Origin: Acetobacterium paludosum
GTDB lineage: Bacteria; Bacillota; Clostridia; Eubacteriales; Eubacteriaceae
Direction: 5' to 3'
Assembly (NCBI RefSeq): GCF_008086595.1
Contig: NZ_RXYA01000014.1
Location: 62,001-126,000 of the forward strand
DNA: 64,000 nucleotides
Shown here: piece by piece, positions 9,619-18,556 of the stretch
Numbering within the stretch: position 1 is the stretch's first letter
Layout: every line of letters begins with the position of its first letter
Notes under the pieces: generated by a model
Seen by the model: the letters and a program-made list of their open reading frames with translations, nothing else
Told to the model about the DNA's origin: nothing
Databases searched by the model: none
Made by a program: the position numbers and the translations under genes

Positions 9619-10443
9619 ATGAAGCTTTTGAAATATTTTCTGATGACAACCGCCATATTAACCATTCTTTTACTAGGAATCTATATCTATGCCCGCTATA
9701 TCGAACCCAATCTCTTGATGGTCAATCGGGTCAATCTTGAAAGTTCCAGGATAGATGGCCACCTTAACGTTGTTTTTTTTGGAGACACCCATATGGGCGA
9801 ATTTAATAATATTGATCAATTGGAGCGTATTGTTGAAAAAATAAATGCGCAGAATCCCGATCTGGTTATTTTTACCGGGGACCTGATTAGTGCCAGCAAA
9901 AATTTGAACGTCGATACCGATGCAATTTCTGCTGTTTTAAAGAAAATCCAGGCACCCTACGGGAAGTACTGTGTGATGGGAAATCATGAGTATGCAACAT
10001 TGAAACAGTATAGTTATAAAGATTTGATGAACTCAGCAGATTTTGAACTTCTGGTGAATGACTGGCTGGACATTTCTGAAATTAATGTAAGACTGCTGGG
10101 TCTTGACGATGCTTATTCCGGAAAGCCGGATAAAAATCTGAGTGATGACGCCTTGGATGGCGCCTATACTATTATGATGACCCATGAACCCGATATTATT
10201 GACCAAATGAATATCGATAATATCCAATTGATTTTAGCCGGACATACTCATGGCGGCCAGATTTCCATTCCTTTTCTGACCGAAAAATTTCTCCCGCCGG
10301 GCGGGAAAAAATATGTGAAAGGTCTTTTTACGGTGGGAAGTGATGGACAGACAAACCTGTTTGTCACCAAAGGCACCGGAATGTCAACAATACCATACCG
10401 GTTTATGAATGTGCCGGAGATTGTATCCATTGAAATCAATTAA
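9619..10443 (+). CDS. membrane-anchored metallophosphoesterase (YaeI-like)
   Basis: The 274-residue protein has an N-terminal anchor (about 7-27) and a calcineurin-like phosphoesterase domain. All metal-binding motifs are present in order: GDTHMG, GDL, GNHEY, THEPD and GHTHGGQ. The family hydrolyses phosphoesters with two metal ions. The YaeI/YkuE subfamily is reported to act at the membrane on lipid or envelope substrates, but the substrate here is not evident. The AAAGGAG ribosome site is well placed. It converges with the next gene across a 22-bp gap without an obvious terminator. Confidence 0.88.
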   Translation: MKLLKYFLMTTAILTILLLGIYIYARYIEPNLLMVNRVNLESSRIDGHLNVVFFGDTHMGEFNNIDQLERIVEKINAQNPDLVIFTGDLISASKNLNVDTDAISAVLKKIQAPYGKYCVMGNHEYATLKQYSYKDLMNSADFELLVNDWLDISEINVRLLGLDDAYSGKPDKNLSDDALDGAYTIMMTHEPDIIDQMNIDNIQLILAGHTHGGQISIPFLTEKFLPPGGKKYVKGLFTVGSDGQTNLFVTKGTGMSTIPYRFMNVPEIVSIEIN

Positions 10444-10465
10444 ATCTAAAGGTATCTTTTCATCG

Positions 10466-11410
10466 CTATAAACATATTTCCATCCCGGCTTCACGACTTG
10501 AGCTTTCAAAAAGAACGTTCCCCTGCCGGTCTGTTAGACGCACCCACACCTCAGCCGTGATGCTCTCAACAATTTCCCGATCCATCATCCCATCCACCGG
10601 CGCCCGGAGTCGTCCTCCTCCCGCCATCTGCGCTCTAAAAGTGAGGGTCCCGGTCGGACCTTGCAGTTTTCCAGTGCAGCTTCCCTTTTCTTTGTCGACT
10701 TCCCATTTTTCCAGCCGCGAATGATTGTAGGTTGCAAACCGGAAGGTTAACCCTTCAAAGTTGGTAAAATAAGCAAAAAAGCCCGGAAATTCCCGGCCTA
10801 AAAAAGGAATCCGGGCTCGTGAGAACACAAATGTGGCATTACTGGTCTCAAAATGACTGGCTTGCAGCCAAAGATAGGTTTTGGGAAAGGAACGGCCATA
10901 ATCTTTTTCAATATAACCCACACCCCCGTTGAAATTCAGGAGTTCCCCATCCAACTGAATTTCACCCTTGATTTCATGGTACAAATCAATAATGGCGTGG
11001 TAGCATTCCATAAAGGGTATCAAGCCAAACGGGCCCATAATGCCGGGATTCTTGCGGCCAGATGGAAAGGGATGAATATTATCAAAACACAGCCGGCCTT
11101 TGATATTGCCTTCCGCGGTATCGATGTTCAGGGATAAACCCTGAGCATTAAAAGTGTTATCCTCAATTTTCACGTCAAACTGGTCTAACAAAGCCCGGAA
11201 ATCAGCATAGGAAAAATGATGATACCAGGTTTTCCCGGTTACCGCATTAATCACCTGGATAAAGGCGTGCTTTTTTCCCTCGGGATCAATGGCCATTCCC
11301 GGGATAATCGCAATGGCATGCTTTCGGTCGGCACTGATACATTTAAAGTACCAGCCTTCAAAATAACGTTTCTTTTTATTTTTCCCTTGAAAAAATGCCT
11401 GTTTGATCAT
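10466..11410 (-). CDS. tocopherol cyclase-like family protein
   Basis: The protein is about 314 residues and resembles the tocopherol-cyclase-like family across its length, especially KKKRYFEGWYFKCIS near the start, the YFEGWYFK core and ASHFETSNATFVFSRA. In plants the family cyclises quinol precursors of vitamin E. In Firmicutes, which make no tocopherol, its function is unknown, and a lipid-binding or quinone-related role is only a guess. I chose the ATG at 11410 (MIKQAFF) because an AGGAAGG site lies 8 nt before it; an upstream ATG at 11431 has no such site. Confidence 0.8.
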   Translation of the reverse strand: MIKQAFFQGKNKKKRYFEGWYFKCISADRKHAIAIIPGMAIDPEGKKHAFIQVINAVTGKTWYHHFSYADFRALLDQFDVKIEDNTFNAQGLSLNIDTAEGNIKGRLCFDNIHPFPSGRKNPGIMGPFGLIPFMECYHAIIDLYHEIKGEIQLDGELLNFNGGVGYIEKDYGRSFPKTYLWLQASHFETSNATFVFSRARIPFLGREFPGFFAYFTNFEGLTFRFATYNHSRLEKWEVDKEKGSCTGKLQGPTGTLTFRAQMAGGGRLRAPVDGMMDREIVESITAEVWVRLTDRQGNVLFESSSREAGMEICL

Positions 11411-11543
11411 AATATTTCCTTCCTGTGACATGATCCCTACACCCCGAATAAATCAAAAACCTGATCATCCGCAATGACACGGGGACTTTTTTGGTCCGCA
11501 TTTTGCAGTAGCAGATACCGTTTTATAATTATATAAGCTCATC

Positions 11544-14201
11544 TCAGATTCCACCTAAGCTGAATAATTCCAACAGCTGGTCATTGTTTAACTCAGTAAT
11601 CCAGGCCTCTCCGGAGGATTTGATAATATCCCCGGCCAGTTGATTTTTTTCATCAATCATCACGTCTATCTTTTCCTCAATGGTGCCGGCGGTTATAAAC
11701 TTATGAACCATGACATCTTTGGTTTGGCCAATCCGAAAAGCTCTGTCCGTGGCCTGATTTTCCACCGCCGGATTCCACCATCGGTCAAAATGGATCACGT
11801 TGTTGGCCCCGGTTAAATTAAGCCCGACCCCGCCGGCCTTCAGCGACAGGACCATGAAGGGAATATAGTCTTCACCGTTGAAGGCTTCCACCATTTTGGT
11901 TCGTTTGGCCACCGGGGTTCCGCCGTGGAGAACCAGCCCGGGGCGATGAAAGATTTCTTCCAGGAAGCGCGACAACGGCTCGGTTATCTCCTTGAACTGG
12001 GTAAAAACCAGAACCCTTTCCCGTTTCTCATAAATGGTTTCGCAGATATTTTCGAGCATTTCAAACTTCCCGCTGTGTTCTTTTTTATAGACATCCTGGC
12101 CTAAATACTGATCGGGATGATTGCAGATCTGCTTGAGCTTGATGATACTGGACAAAACCAGCCCTTTTCGTTGAATTCCCTCGGTTTCTTCCAATTTCTT
12201 TGATAATTCCTTGACTAGATTCTGGTACAGAACCATCTGTTTTTTTGAAAGTAGTGGATATTCCTTGATCTCAAGCTTATCCGGCAGATCCGTGATAATC
12301 GACGCATCGGTTTTTAATCGTCTCAGGATAAAGGGATTCACGAGGTTTCGCAGTTTTGCATAACCGGAAGGATCAGTCTTCAAGCCCTTGGTAAAGCCCG
12401 TGAATTCTTTTGGATTTCCCAGCAGTCCCCCATCCAGGAAATCAAAGAGGGACCATAAATCCGATAAACGGTTCTCAATCGGGGTTCCGGTCATGGCAAT
12501 TCGGGTTTTGGCTTTGAGCGCCTTAATGGTTTTGGTCCGCTTGGTTCCCGGATTTTTAATGGCCTGGGCCTCGTCCAGAATGATGAGATCCCAGTGAATT
12601 TCACGAAGTTTCAGGCTGCGTACCGCCATGCCATAGGTTGTGATGGTTAAAAATGCGGGGTCAGCCAAAATTTCTTCTCCATTTTTGGCGGCCGCCGTGC
12701 CGTGTAAAACACGAACGGGCATCTCCGGCGCAAATTTTTTAATTTCCTTTTCCCAGTTTCCAATCAGGGATGCGGGGAGAATCAACAACATCCGTCCCCC
12801 CTGATGATTGCGCAGGTATTCCAGCAGAGCAATGATCTGGACGGTTTTACCCAGACCCATATCATCCGCAAGGCAGGCCCCCAGTCCCAGATCGACCATG
12901 TATTTCAGCCAGTCAAAACCAGCTTGCTGGTAAGGCCGCAGCTCTCCGTGAAAACTCCGATCGGGTTTTAGGCCGTGGAAGCTCTGGGGGTTGGCCATCT
13001 TTTCTCGCACCTGTCGCAACCATTCACCGCTTGAAACGGACACCTCTAGGTCCGGTGTCTTGATCCCCAGAAGATCTTCCGGTCTCAGTTCCAGACGCAT
13101 GGCCTGGGCCAGGGTAAGCGCTTCACGGGATGCCAGATCTTCTGCTTTTAACAGCACATCCAAAGCGGCTTTCAACTGCTCATGATCGATTTCCACCCAT
13201 TTGCCTTTGATAAATGCCAGCCCCTGAGTTTCTGATAACAGCATCTGGATTTCCGCTTTTGAAATCTCAGTGTCCCCAAACAACAGATTGGGTGTAAAGG
13301 CCAAAATGGCATCCATTCCTACTTTAGGCGGTTCTTTTTCCCCCACCGTTACAGCAAGCCGTAGCTGATTGGTCTTTTTTCGCCACCAGTTGGGAATCCG
13401 ACACATAATCCCAGCCTCTTCGTAAAGAGGGATTTCGGTTAAAAAGACAGTGGCATCCTTTGCCGTTAATTTTAGCGGCGAAAACAATTCTCCGGTATCC
13501 ATTAAATTCGAAATAAACCCACTCTGATCCGCCGCCCGGCTGACCGTGGACAATAATTGCAGGAGCTTGCCCTGGTCATTTTTATATTCCAGCAGAGCAT
13601 TTTTCAGCGGAGTATGCACCGCTTTCCGGCTGCCCGGGGGTTTGGTGGAATAGGTTGCCAGAAAAGCAAAGGGATACTGAACATCCTCACTGTTTTCCAC
13701 TAGATGAAAAAAGATTCTCCCGGCCACACTGATCCCGGCATGATGCTCGGTTAAAAACACCGCCACAGTTCCCGGATAAAACCGAATGGCCTCCTGATAG
13801 ACATGGGTCAGACGTGCCCAGATTCCCAGAATCCATTGATCATTAACGTGAGCCATCCCATTTCCAAAGGGGATCATTTTTCTGATTTCTTCACTTTCAT
13901 CTGAAGTCAGACATAAATCTGCATTTTCCCTTGACAATTCCATATCCGGCTGTTGGGCTATCTTTTGGACAAACCCCTTTCCGAGTCGATGCAGAAAGTC
14001 AATCGTTGGGGAAAGATAATCCAGATTGCTCAGAAAGCCAAAATCAAATAATGTCTGATCCTTGTTCGCTCTGAATCGGGCCTGCCATTCCTGCTCAAAC
14101 TTTTTCTTTTCTTCGGTAAACCCTTTTTTTGCCACCGGTTCATAATCCAAGATGAAGTCATCCTTTGTAAAGCTGGCAATTAATTCCATATAGTCTGTCA
14201 T
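11544..14201 (-). CDS. SNF2-family DNA helicase/translocase
   Basis: The 885-residue protein has a roughly 400-residue N-terminal region of bacterial SNF2-associated type and then a complete SNF2 ATPase. Visible motifs are GLGACLADDMGLGKTVQ (Walker A), ILDEAQAIKN (DEAQ box), MTGTPIENR (motif III), RVLVFTQF (motif IV), LSLKAGGVGLNLTGA (motif V) and DRAFRIGQ (motif VI). It should translocate on double-stranded DNA using ATP, as HepA/RapA-type remodelers do. No Zn-finger SWIM domain is visible at the N-terminus. It stands alone, with no nuclease or methylase neighbour that would make it part of a defence cassette. Confidence 0.93.
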   Translation of the reverse strand: MTDYMELIASFTKDDFILDYEPVAKKGFTEEKKKFEQEWQARFRANKDQTLFDFGFLSNLDYLSPTIDFLHRLGKGFVQKIAQQPDMELSRENADLCLTSDESEEIRKMIPFGNGMAHVNDQWILGIWARLTHVYQEAIRFYPGTVAVFLTEHHAGISVAGRIFFHLVENSEDVQYPFAFLATYSTKPPGSRKAVHTPLKNALLEYKNDQGKLLQLLSTVSRAADQSGFISNLMDTGELFSPLKLTAKDATVFLTEIPLYEEAGIMCRIPNWWRKKTNQLRLAVTVGEKEPPKVGMDAILAFTPNLLFGDTEISKAEIQMLLSETQGLAFIKGKWVEIDHEQLKAALDVLLKAEDLASREALTLAQAMRLELRPEDLLGIKTPDLEVSVSSGEWLRQVREKMANPQSFHGLKPDRSFHGELRPYQQAGFDWLKYMVDLGLGACLADDMGLGKTVQIIALLEYLRNHQGGRMLLILPASLIGNWEKEIKKFAPEMPVRVLHGTAAAKNGEEILADPAFLTITTYGMAVRSLKLREIHWDLIILDEAQAIKNPGTKRTKTIKALKAKTRIAMTGTPIENRLSDLWSLFDFLDGGLLGNPKEFTGFTKGLKTDPSGYAKLRNLVNPFILRRLKTDASIITDLPDKLEIKEYPLLSKKQMVLYQNLVKELSKKLEETEGIQRKGLVLSSIIKLKQICNHPDQYLGQDVYKKEHSGKFEMLENICETIYEKRERVLVFTQFKEITEPLSRFLEEIFHRPGLVLHGGTPVAKRTKMVEAFNGEDYIPFMVLSLKAGGVGLNLTGANNVIHFDRWWNPAVENQATDRAFRIGQTKDVMVHKFITAGTIEEKIDVMIDEKNQLAGDIIKSSGEAWITELNNDQLLELFSLGGI

Positions 14202-14271
14202 TATTGATTTTCCTTTTTATTCTCGCCCGATCCTGCTGGAGTGTGTGGATTTTTGTTTGATATTTATGCTA

Positions 14272-15762
14272 TTATCTTTTTCTTTTGTCTTTCTTTAGAA
14301 TCCGCTGCACCGCAAATTTTCCCATAATCACAGCGGTCGGCAGCCCCCCGGGGTTCATCTGCCACTGACTGCCCAGCACCACATTGTCAAGGGCTTTTAT
14401 ATTACCGCTAAACATGGTCGTCTGACTGCTGATGGTGGAAATAAAGCTCATATAAGCCCCATGATAGGCATTGCAATAGCGGTGATAGGTCATTGGTGTC
14501 CAGGTATCCAAAATTTCAATCTTGCCCTGATAAGCCGGAAATTTCGCCTCGATTCTTTGCAGTACTTCATTGGCTATTGCCATCTTTTTTGCTTCATATT
14601 CAGATTTATTCTCAGCCAGGTTAACCCAATAATCATAATCCTGTTCATATTGAATAAACTGACTCTGAATGACTGTTTTGCCTGGCGGTGCTATATTCGG
14701 TCCATAGGTTGCGTAATTCTTAAGGCTCATCCGGTTAGTCGTCTGGGTTCCGATCTCCAACGATTCGCATTCAAACAAAAGCGTTTCCGTTAATTCTTCC
14801 AGCATGCCATCCACCCCAAACGCAACATGAAAACTGCTGATCACGGGATTATTTTTTCGATCATCATAGACCGCTTTGAGTTTTTTATCCATGTACGATA
14901 CATTCAGTAATTGCTGAAAGGTAAAATCGGGGTCACAGGCACAGATGATATAATCTCCGGTCACCAGCCTGCCGTCTGCCAATTCAATTCCCGCGGCTGA
15001 CCGCAATTGGTCAATGTTAATTTGTGACACACCGGTATTAGTATAAACTTTTCCCCCCAGATCTTCAAACCGTTGCTGCATCCGCAATGCCATTACCCGG
15101 GAACCCCCTTCCGGAATTCCCCCATTTCCGGAGGTAAAGGTCGCGTAGGAGACAAGCAAAGAATAGGCCAGATATTCCTTGGCCATAAAAGTTTCAATCA
15201 TGGCTTTAAGAAGCGGGTGTTTGAATCGCTCGGACAGTTCCCCGACATTGATTCGTCCATATTCCTTGATGACTTTTCCCATATCGCCCATGGATAGACC
15301 AAACTTCATGATCTCAAAAATATTCATCATATCCATGGCTTTTTCTGTCGGCATCTTCATGGACTCGGCCATGCGGACGTTTGCGATGAATTTTTTGATT
15401 TCTTTCTTGTCTTCCGGTGATAGCGCCAGCAGCTCTTTTTCGGTTCTGTCGAGGTCTTTCCAAAGGGTAATTGTTTCGCCGTCGAGTTCCACGGAATAAA
15501 AAGCATCCGGTTGCAATACAGTTACGTCGTCACCCAGTACACCCACATTTTCCCAGGTTTTATACAAATCGGTGCCTTCTTTTGTTCCGGTCAGCCAGTG
15601 AACGCAATTGTCAATGAAATAGCCCTTTCGGTTCCAGCCGGTGCACTGGCCCCCAACCACACTGTTCTTTTCATAAATTTCAGTTTCAAAGCCCGCCTGC
15701 TGAGCATAAATACCCGCACTTAATCCGGCGATACCGCCGCCTATTATGATTATCTTTTTCAT
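14272..15762 (-). CDS. CrtI/phytoene desaturase-like NAD(P)/FAD oxidoreductase
   Basis: A protein of about 496 residues starting MKKIIIIGGGIAGLSAGIYA, a Rossmann FAD-binding motif at the very N-terminus. I therefore placed the start at 15762 and not at the far upstream TTG/ATG options, which would add 41 residues with no family match. ENVG, DPDFTFQQLL and the C-terminal VVLGSQWQMNPGGLPTAVIMGK resemble phytoene-desaturase-type amine-oxidase-fold proteins. No phytoene synthase or other carotenoid gene is nearby, so it more likely acts on another lipid or hydrophobic substrate. The substrate is unknown. Confidence 0.85.
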   Translation of the reverse strand: MKKIIIIGGGIAGLSAGIYAQQAGFETEIYEKNSVVGGQCTGWNRKGYFIDNCVHWLTGTKEGTDLYKTWENVGVLGDDVTVLQPDAFYSVELDGETITLWKDLDRTEKELLALSPEDKKEIKKFIANVRMAESMKMPTEKAMDMMNIFEIMKFGLSMGDMGKVIKEYGRINVGELSERFKHPLLKAMIETFMAKEYLAYSLLVSYATFTSGNGGIPEGGSRVMALRMQQRFEDLGGKVYTNTGVSQINIDQLRSAAGIELADGRLVTGDYIICACDPDFTFQQLLNVSYMDKKLKAVYDDRKNNPVISSFHVAFGVDGMLEELTETLLFECESLEIGTQTTNRMSLKNYATYGPNIAPPGKTVIQSQFIQYEQDYDYWVNLAENKSEYEAKKMAIANEVLQRIEAKFPAYQGKIEILDTWTPMTYHRYCNAYHGAYMSFISTISSQTTMFSGNIKALDNVVLGSQWQMNPGGLPTAVIMGKFAVQRILKKDKRKR

Positions 15763-15915
15763 TTTCGTTTGTTTTCTCCCTATCTTCAGTTTTTCATACA
15801 GCTCAATAATGGTAAACACCAGACTGGAGATTTTTCCAATTTCTATGCCGAAGTTCAAATATTTCTCGAAATACCTCTTACACACTGATCGGTGATAAGA
15901 TAAAGATCAATATGA

Positions 15916-17160
15916 TCACATCATCTGAACCTGATTTTTGCCATTATTTTTTGCCTGATACAGCGCCTGATCGGCCCGGTAAATGACGCTGTCAACAGAA
16001 GAATCTTCTCTAAAAACTGAAACACCCAGACTGATTGTAATGCTTTCCGTTTTGATAAAAAGATTTTCGCTCACTTGTCTTCTGAGCTTTTCAGCCAGTT
16101 CCATTGCGCCGTTTTCATCAGTATCCGGTAAGATCATCAGAAATTCTTCCCCACCCCATCGGCCGATTATATCGGTCGAACGAATGCTGGTTTTAAAAAG
16201 CTCTGCCAGTTCTACCAATACATTATCTCCTGCCAGGTGACCAAAACGATCATTAACCTGTTTGAAATGATCAATATCGATCATAATTAAGGCAAAAATC
16301 GTGTTGTATTTTTTGGTTCGATCCAATTCATTCTCCATGGCCCAATCCAGTTTAACCCGATTATAAAGCTGGGTGAGCTTGTCGGTTTCTGAAAGCTTTT
16401 TCATTTCCCGGCGCTTTTTCACTTTTTCAGTGATATCCCGACTAATCGCCAGCAATTCCTTGAAATTATTTTCTTCGTCATAAATCCCGGAAAGCACAGT
16501 ATCGGTATAGATACTCTCGCCATCCTTGCGAACCTGTCGTTGCTCAAAATTGATGGCATCAAAGTGCTCCCCCTTTTCCACCATTTCTTTAATGCTCTCC
16601 CTGGTTCGATCCATTTCTTTTTGTACCCCAGGGAGAAAATAGCCAATCTCCCGATAATGATGCAGTACTTCTTCCTGGGTATAACCGGTTATTTTTTCAA
16701 CCGACGGACTGATATAGGTAAAATTTCCGGACAGATCCACGGTTGTAATAATGTCGCAGGCGTTATCGGTCAGGAGGCGGTGTCTGTCTTCATTGTTGGT
16801 GATTAGCGGGTCCGGATTTTTGATGGCTGTCCTATTTCGATTTTCAAGAGGCAGACGGTCACTGCGCCTTCTTTTCCTGTTTTTCGAGGCGAGACTCCGA
16901 GGAACTTCTTGCTGCGATCGCTGTAATGCCTTTTGAAAGCGTTGGAAAGAGTCCAGCACAAACCCGTCGCCCTGGATGACGTGATGAATGTCTCCGACGC
17001 TCAGCGCTTCGGCAACATTTCTAATGGTCCGAAGGCTTTGATTCAGATGTAAAAAGTCCGCATCGCTCTCGGCGATCGCCGGGATGTCATTATTCAATTT
17101 TTTATCGTTTAAAATTCCATTAACATAGTTGATCATGGCTTTTGCATCATTACTTAACAT
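15916..17160 (-). CDS. PAS-GGDEF diguanylate cyclase
   Basis: The 414-residue soluble protein has an N-terminal HAMP-like or linker part (about 1-110) and a PAS/PAC domain (about 125-245; TDNACDIITTVDLSGNFTYI). The GGDEF domain contains TDKLTQLYNRVKL, DIDHFKQVNDRFGHLAGD and RWGGEEFLMILPD. The active site is intact and an RSTD I-site lies five residues before it, so synthesis of c-di-GMP with feedback inhibition is expected. No membrane segment is seen. The PAS domain may bind a redox or small-molecule cofactor. GAGGA lies 7 nt before the ATG. Confidence 0.92.
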   Translation of the reverse strand: MLSNDAKAMINYVNGILNDKKLNNDIPAIAESDADFLHLNQSLRTIRNVAEALSVGDIHHVIQGDGFVLDSFQRFQKALQRSQQEVPRSLASKNRKRRRSDRLPLENRNRTAIKNPDPLITNNEDRHRLLTDNACDIITTVDLSGNFTYISPSVEKITGYTQEEVLHHYREIGYFLPGVQKEMDRTRESIKEMVEKGEHFDAINFEQRQVRKDGESIYTDTVLSGIYDEENNFKELLAISRDITEKVKKRREMKKLSETDKLTQLYNRVKLDWAMENELDRTKKYNTIFALIMIDIDHFKQVNDRFGHLAGDNVLVELAELFKTSIRSTDIIGRWGGEEFLMILPDTDENGAMELAEKLRRQVSENLFIKTESITISLGVSVFREDSSVDSVIYRADQALYQAKNNGKNQVQMM

Positions 17161-17378
17161 TCTTTTTTCCTCATGTTCTACTCTCTTCGTGATCGTTACA
17201 AAATTAGGTAAATTATATCATAAGATTCTTAACATTCAATTTTTTCTTTACATTGCAGGCGTCTCTCGTTAGAATTAAAGCATCCCCTTCCGACTTTCTA
17301 CGTGCACCTGGACAAAATTCCGAATGTATCTTTTTCCTAATTATTTTATTTACTGTATTTAAAAATTATAAAGTTGGG

Positions 17379-17384
17379 TATAAT
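17379..17384 (+). promoter_or_regulatory. candidate -10 box for small gene
   Basis: A perfect TATAAT at 17379-17384 lies 38 bp upstream of the small gene at 17422. The -35 is poor (TATTTA at 17 nt). Confidence 0.4.
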
Positions 17385-17421
17385 TAAACAGTAAAGTAAA
17401 AATCAAATGGAGGACAAAAAA

Positions 17422-17634
17422 ATGGACACATTAAAAGATGCTAAACGAGTCGGACTAAGGAATATTGAAACCGAAGAGCTGATCGCTGTTTATCCACATA
17501 AACCAGTCGGTACGGATGAGGAAATAGAAAAAGCAGTCAGAGACTGGTATTATGAACAAGACTGTGCCGCAGAAGAAAAAATGCGGGCCGCCGTTGTGGA
17601 ACCATTAACAACTGCGGAGCTTGAAACTTTATAA
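17422..17634 (+). CDS. small acidic protein, function unknown
   Basis: This 70-residue soluble protein (MDTLKDAKRVGLRNIETEE...) has an aromatic DWYYEQD patch and a single Cys. I do not recognise the family. The start at 17422 is preferred over the in-frame ATG at 17407 because the latter overlaps the ribosome site GGAGG. It has its own TATAAT and ends just before the promoter of the oxidation island, so it is probably not part of that operon. Confidence 0.65.
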   Translation: MDTLKDAKRVGLRNIETEELIAVYPHKPVGTDEEIEKAVRDWYYEQDCAAEEKMRAAVVEPLTTAELETL

Positions 17635-17641
17635 ACAAAGC

Positions 17642-17692
17642 TGTAAATTGTTCCGATTGTTACTATTTCCATTCCTTTTCCTGTGATATATT
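17642..17692 (+). promoter_or_regulatory. promoter A of the oxidation island with shared upstream box
   Basis: A box spanning 17642-17667, with core CCGATTGTTACTATT at 17653-17667, precedes TATATT (17687-17692). The core starts 34 bp before the -10, exactly as in promoter B at 21760-21811. No good -35 hexamer is present, so the box probably binds an activator (inference). Confidence 0.65.
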
Positions 17693-17730
17693 ATAGCTAA
17701 CCTTAGAAAAAGAACCACAGAAAAATCGAG

Positions 17731-17772
17731 ACAAAGACGTCGAAAGATAATTTCGGCGTCTTTGTTATTTTT
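17731..17772 (+). terminator. attenuator-like leader hairpin A
   Basis: A 15-bp stem (17731-17745 with 17751-17765) with a 5-nt loop and a U-rich tail sits in the 5' leader, about 55 bp before the Rid gene. The same hairpin with a compensating base-pair change is found in leader B. Confidence 0.7.
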
Positions 17773-17825
17773 ATGACACAGCACCGCTAAAATCAATAAA
17801 TCCAGTAGGAAAGGATGTAACCAAT

Positions 17826-18239
17826 ATGTCAAGAATTAATTATTCATCCGGAGCACCCCTTGAAGAAAAAGTCGGCTATTCACGCATGGTGCAAATAGGC
17901 AACCTGATTATGATCGGAGGAACCACCTCGGTCCAGGCCGATGGCAGTGTCTATGGTGAAGGCGATCCCTATGCCCAGGCCAAATTTATCTTTGAAAAGC
18001 AAGTTAAACTATTAGCAAAGGCCGGGGCCAAACCAAAGGATGTAGTCAAAATCATGGTTTATGCGACCCATATGTCAGATTGTGGGGAAATCAGCCGGGC
18101 CTATTCCGAGATTTTCAAAGAATTTCGGCCGCTTTTTACTGCCGTCGGGACACCGGAGCTTAACCGACCCTCGCAATTGTGTGAGATCGAAATGACCGCT
18201 ATTATTATTTCATCGGCAGAAAGCGAAGGTGCAAAATGA
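17826..18239 (+). CDS. RidA/YjgF-family protein
   Basis: The 137-residue protein has the Rid fold: VQIGNLIMIGGTTSVQADGSVYG, AQAKFIFEKQVKLLAKAGAKPKDVVKIMVYATHM and the C-terminal RPSQLCEIEMTAII. RidA proteins hydrolyse reactive imines released by amino-acid-oxidising or PLP enzymes. By my alignment the Arg that serves imine deamination in RidA (in an ARSCV-type motif) is Gln here, so this is more likely one of the divergent Rid subfamilies. It is the first gene of an operon for flavin-dependent amine oxidation, which fits a role with imine products. Its stop overlaps the next start (ATGA). Confidence 0.85.
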   Translation: MSRINYSSGAPLEEKVGYSRMVQIGNLIMIGGTTSVQADGSVYGEGDPYAQAKFIFEKQVKLLAKAGAKPKDVVKIMVYATHMSDCGEISRAYSEIFKEFRPLFTAVGTPELNRPSQLCEIEMTAIIISSAESEGAK

Positions 18240-18556
18240 ACCGGATTAGCGAACATCCCATTCTCGGGAATACCGAAATGGGCCGGAAAGTTGCTTTTTT
18301 CATGGATGGCAAACAAATGGAAGGCTATGAAGGTGAACCCATCGCGGTGGCCCTTAAAGCTGGTGGAGTCATGATTCACCGCTACACACAAAAGAACCAT
18401 GAACCCCGCGGCATCTTCTGTGCCATCGGGCGCTGCACGGACTGCGTGATGATCGTGGATGGGGTTCCCAATATCCGCACCTGCATCACCCCCTTGGTTT
18501 CGGGCATGAGGATTCAGACCCAGGATGGGGTCACAGCATTGGAGGTAACCGAATGA
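18236..18556 (+). CDS. (2Fe-2S)-binding subunit of amine/amino-acid dehydrogenase
   Basis: The 106-residue protein matches the Fer2_4 domain normally fused to the N-terminus of the alpha subunit of sarcosine oxidase, HcnA or opine/hydroxyproline dehydrogenases. The Cys spacing CAIGRCTDC plus a later Cys (NIRTC) gives the four ligands of a plant-type [2Fe-2S] cluster. It would carry electrons from the flavin subunit. Its start overlaps the Rid gene stop by 4 bp and its stop overlaps the next gene by 4 bp, so translation is coupled. Confidence 0.9.
   Translation: MNRISEHPILGNTEMGRKVAFFMDGKQMEGYEGEPIAVALKAGGVMIHRYTQKNHEPRGIFCAIGRCTDCVMIVDGVPNIRTCITPLVSGMRIQTQDGVTALEVTE

Noticed and set aside
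11544-14201. SNF2 helicase as part of a DISARM-type or other defence cassette
   Set aside because: No methylase, PLD nuclease or DUF1998 partner lies nearby, and the neighbours are unrelated metabolic genes.
15763-15885. N-terminal extension of the CrtI-like protein
   Set aside because: The 41 extra residues precede the FAD-binding motif that always begins this family, and no ribosome site supports the upstream start.
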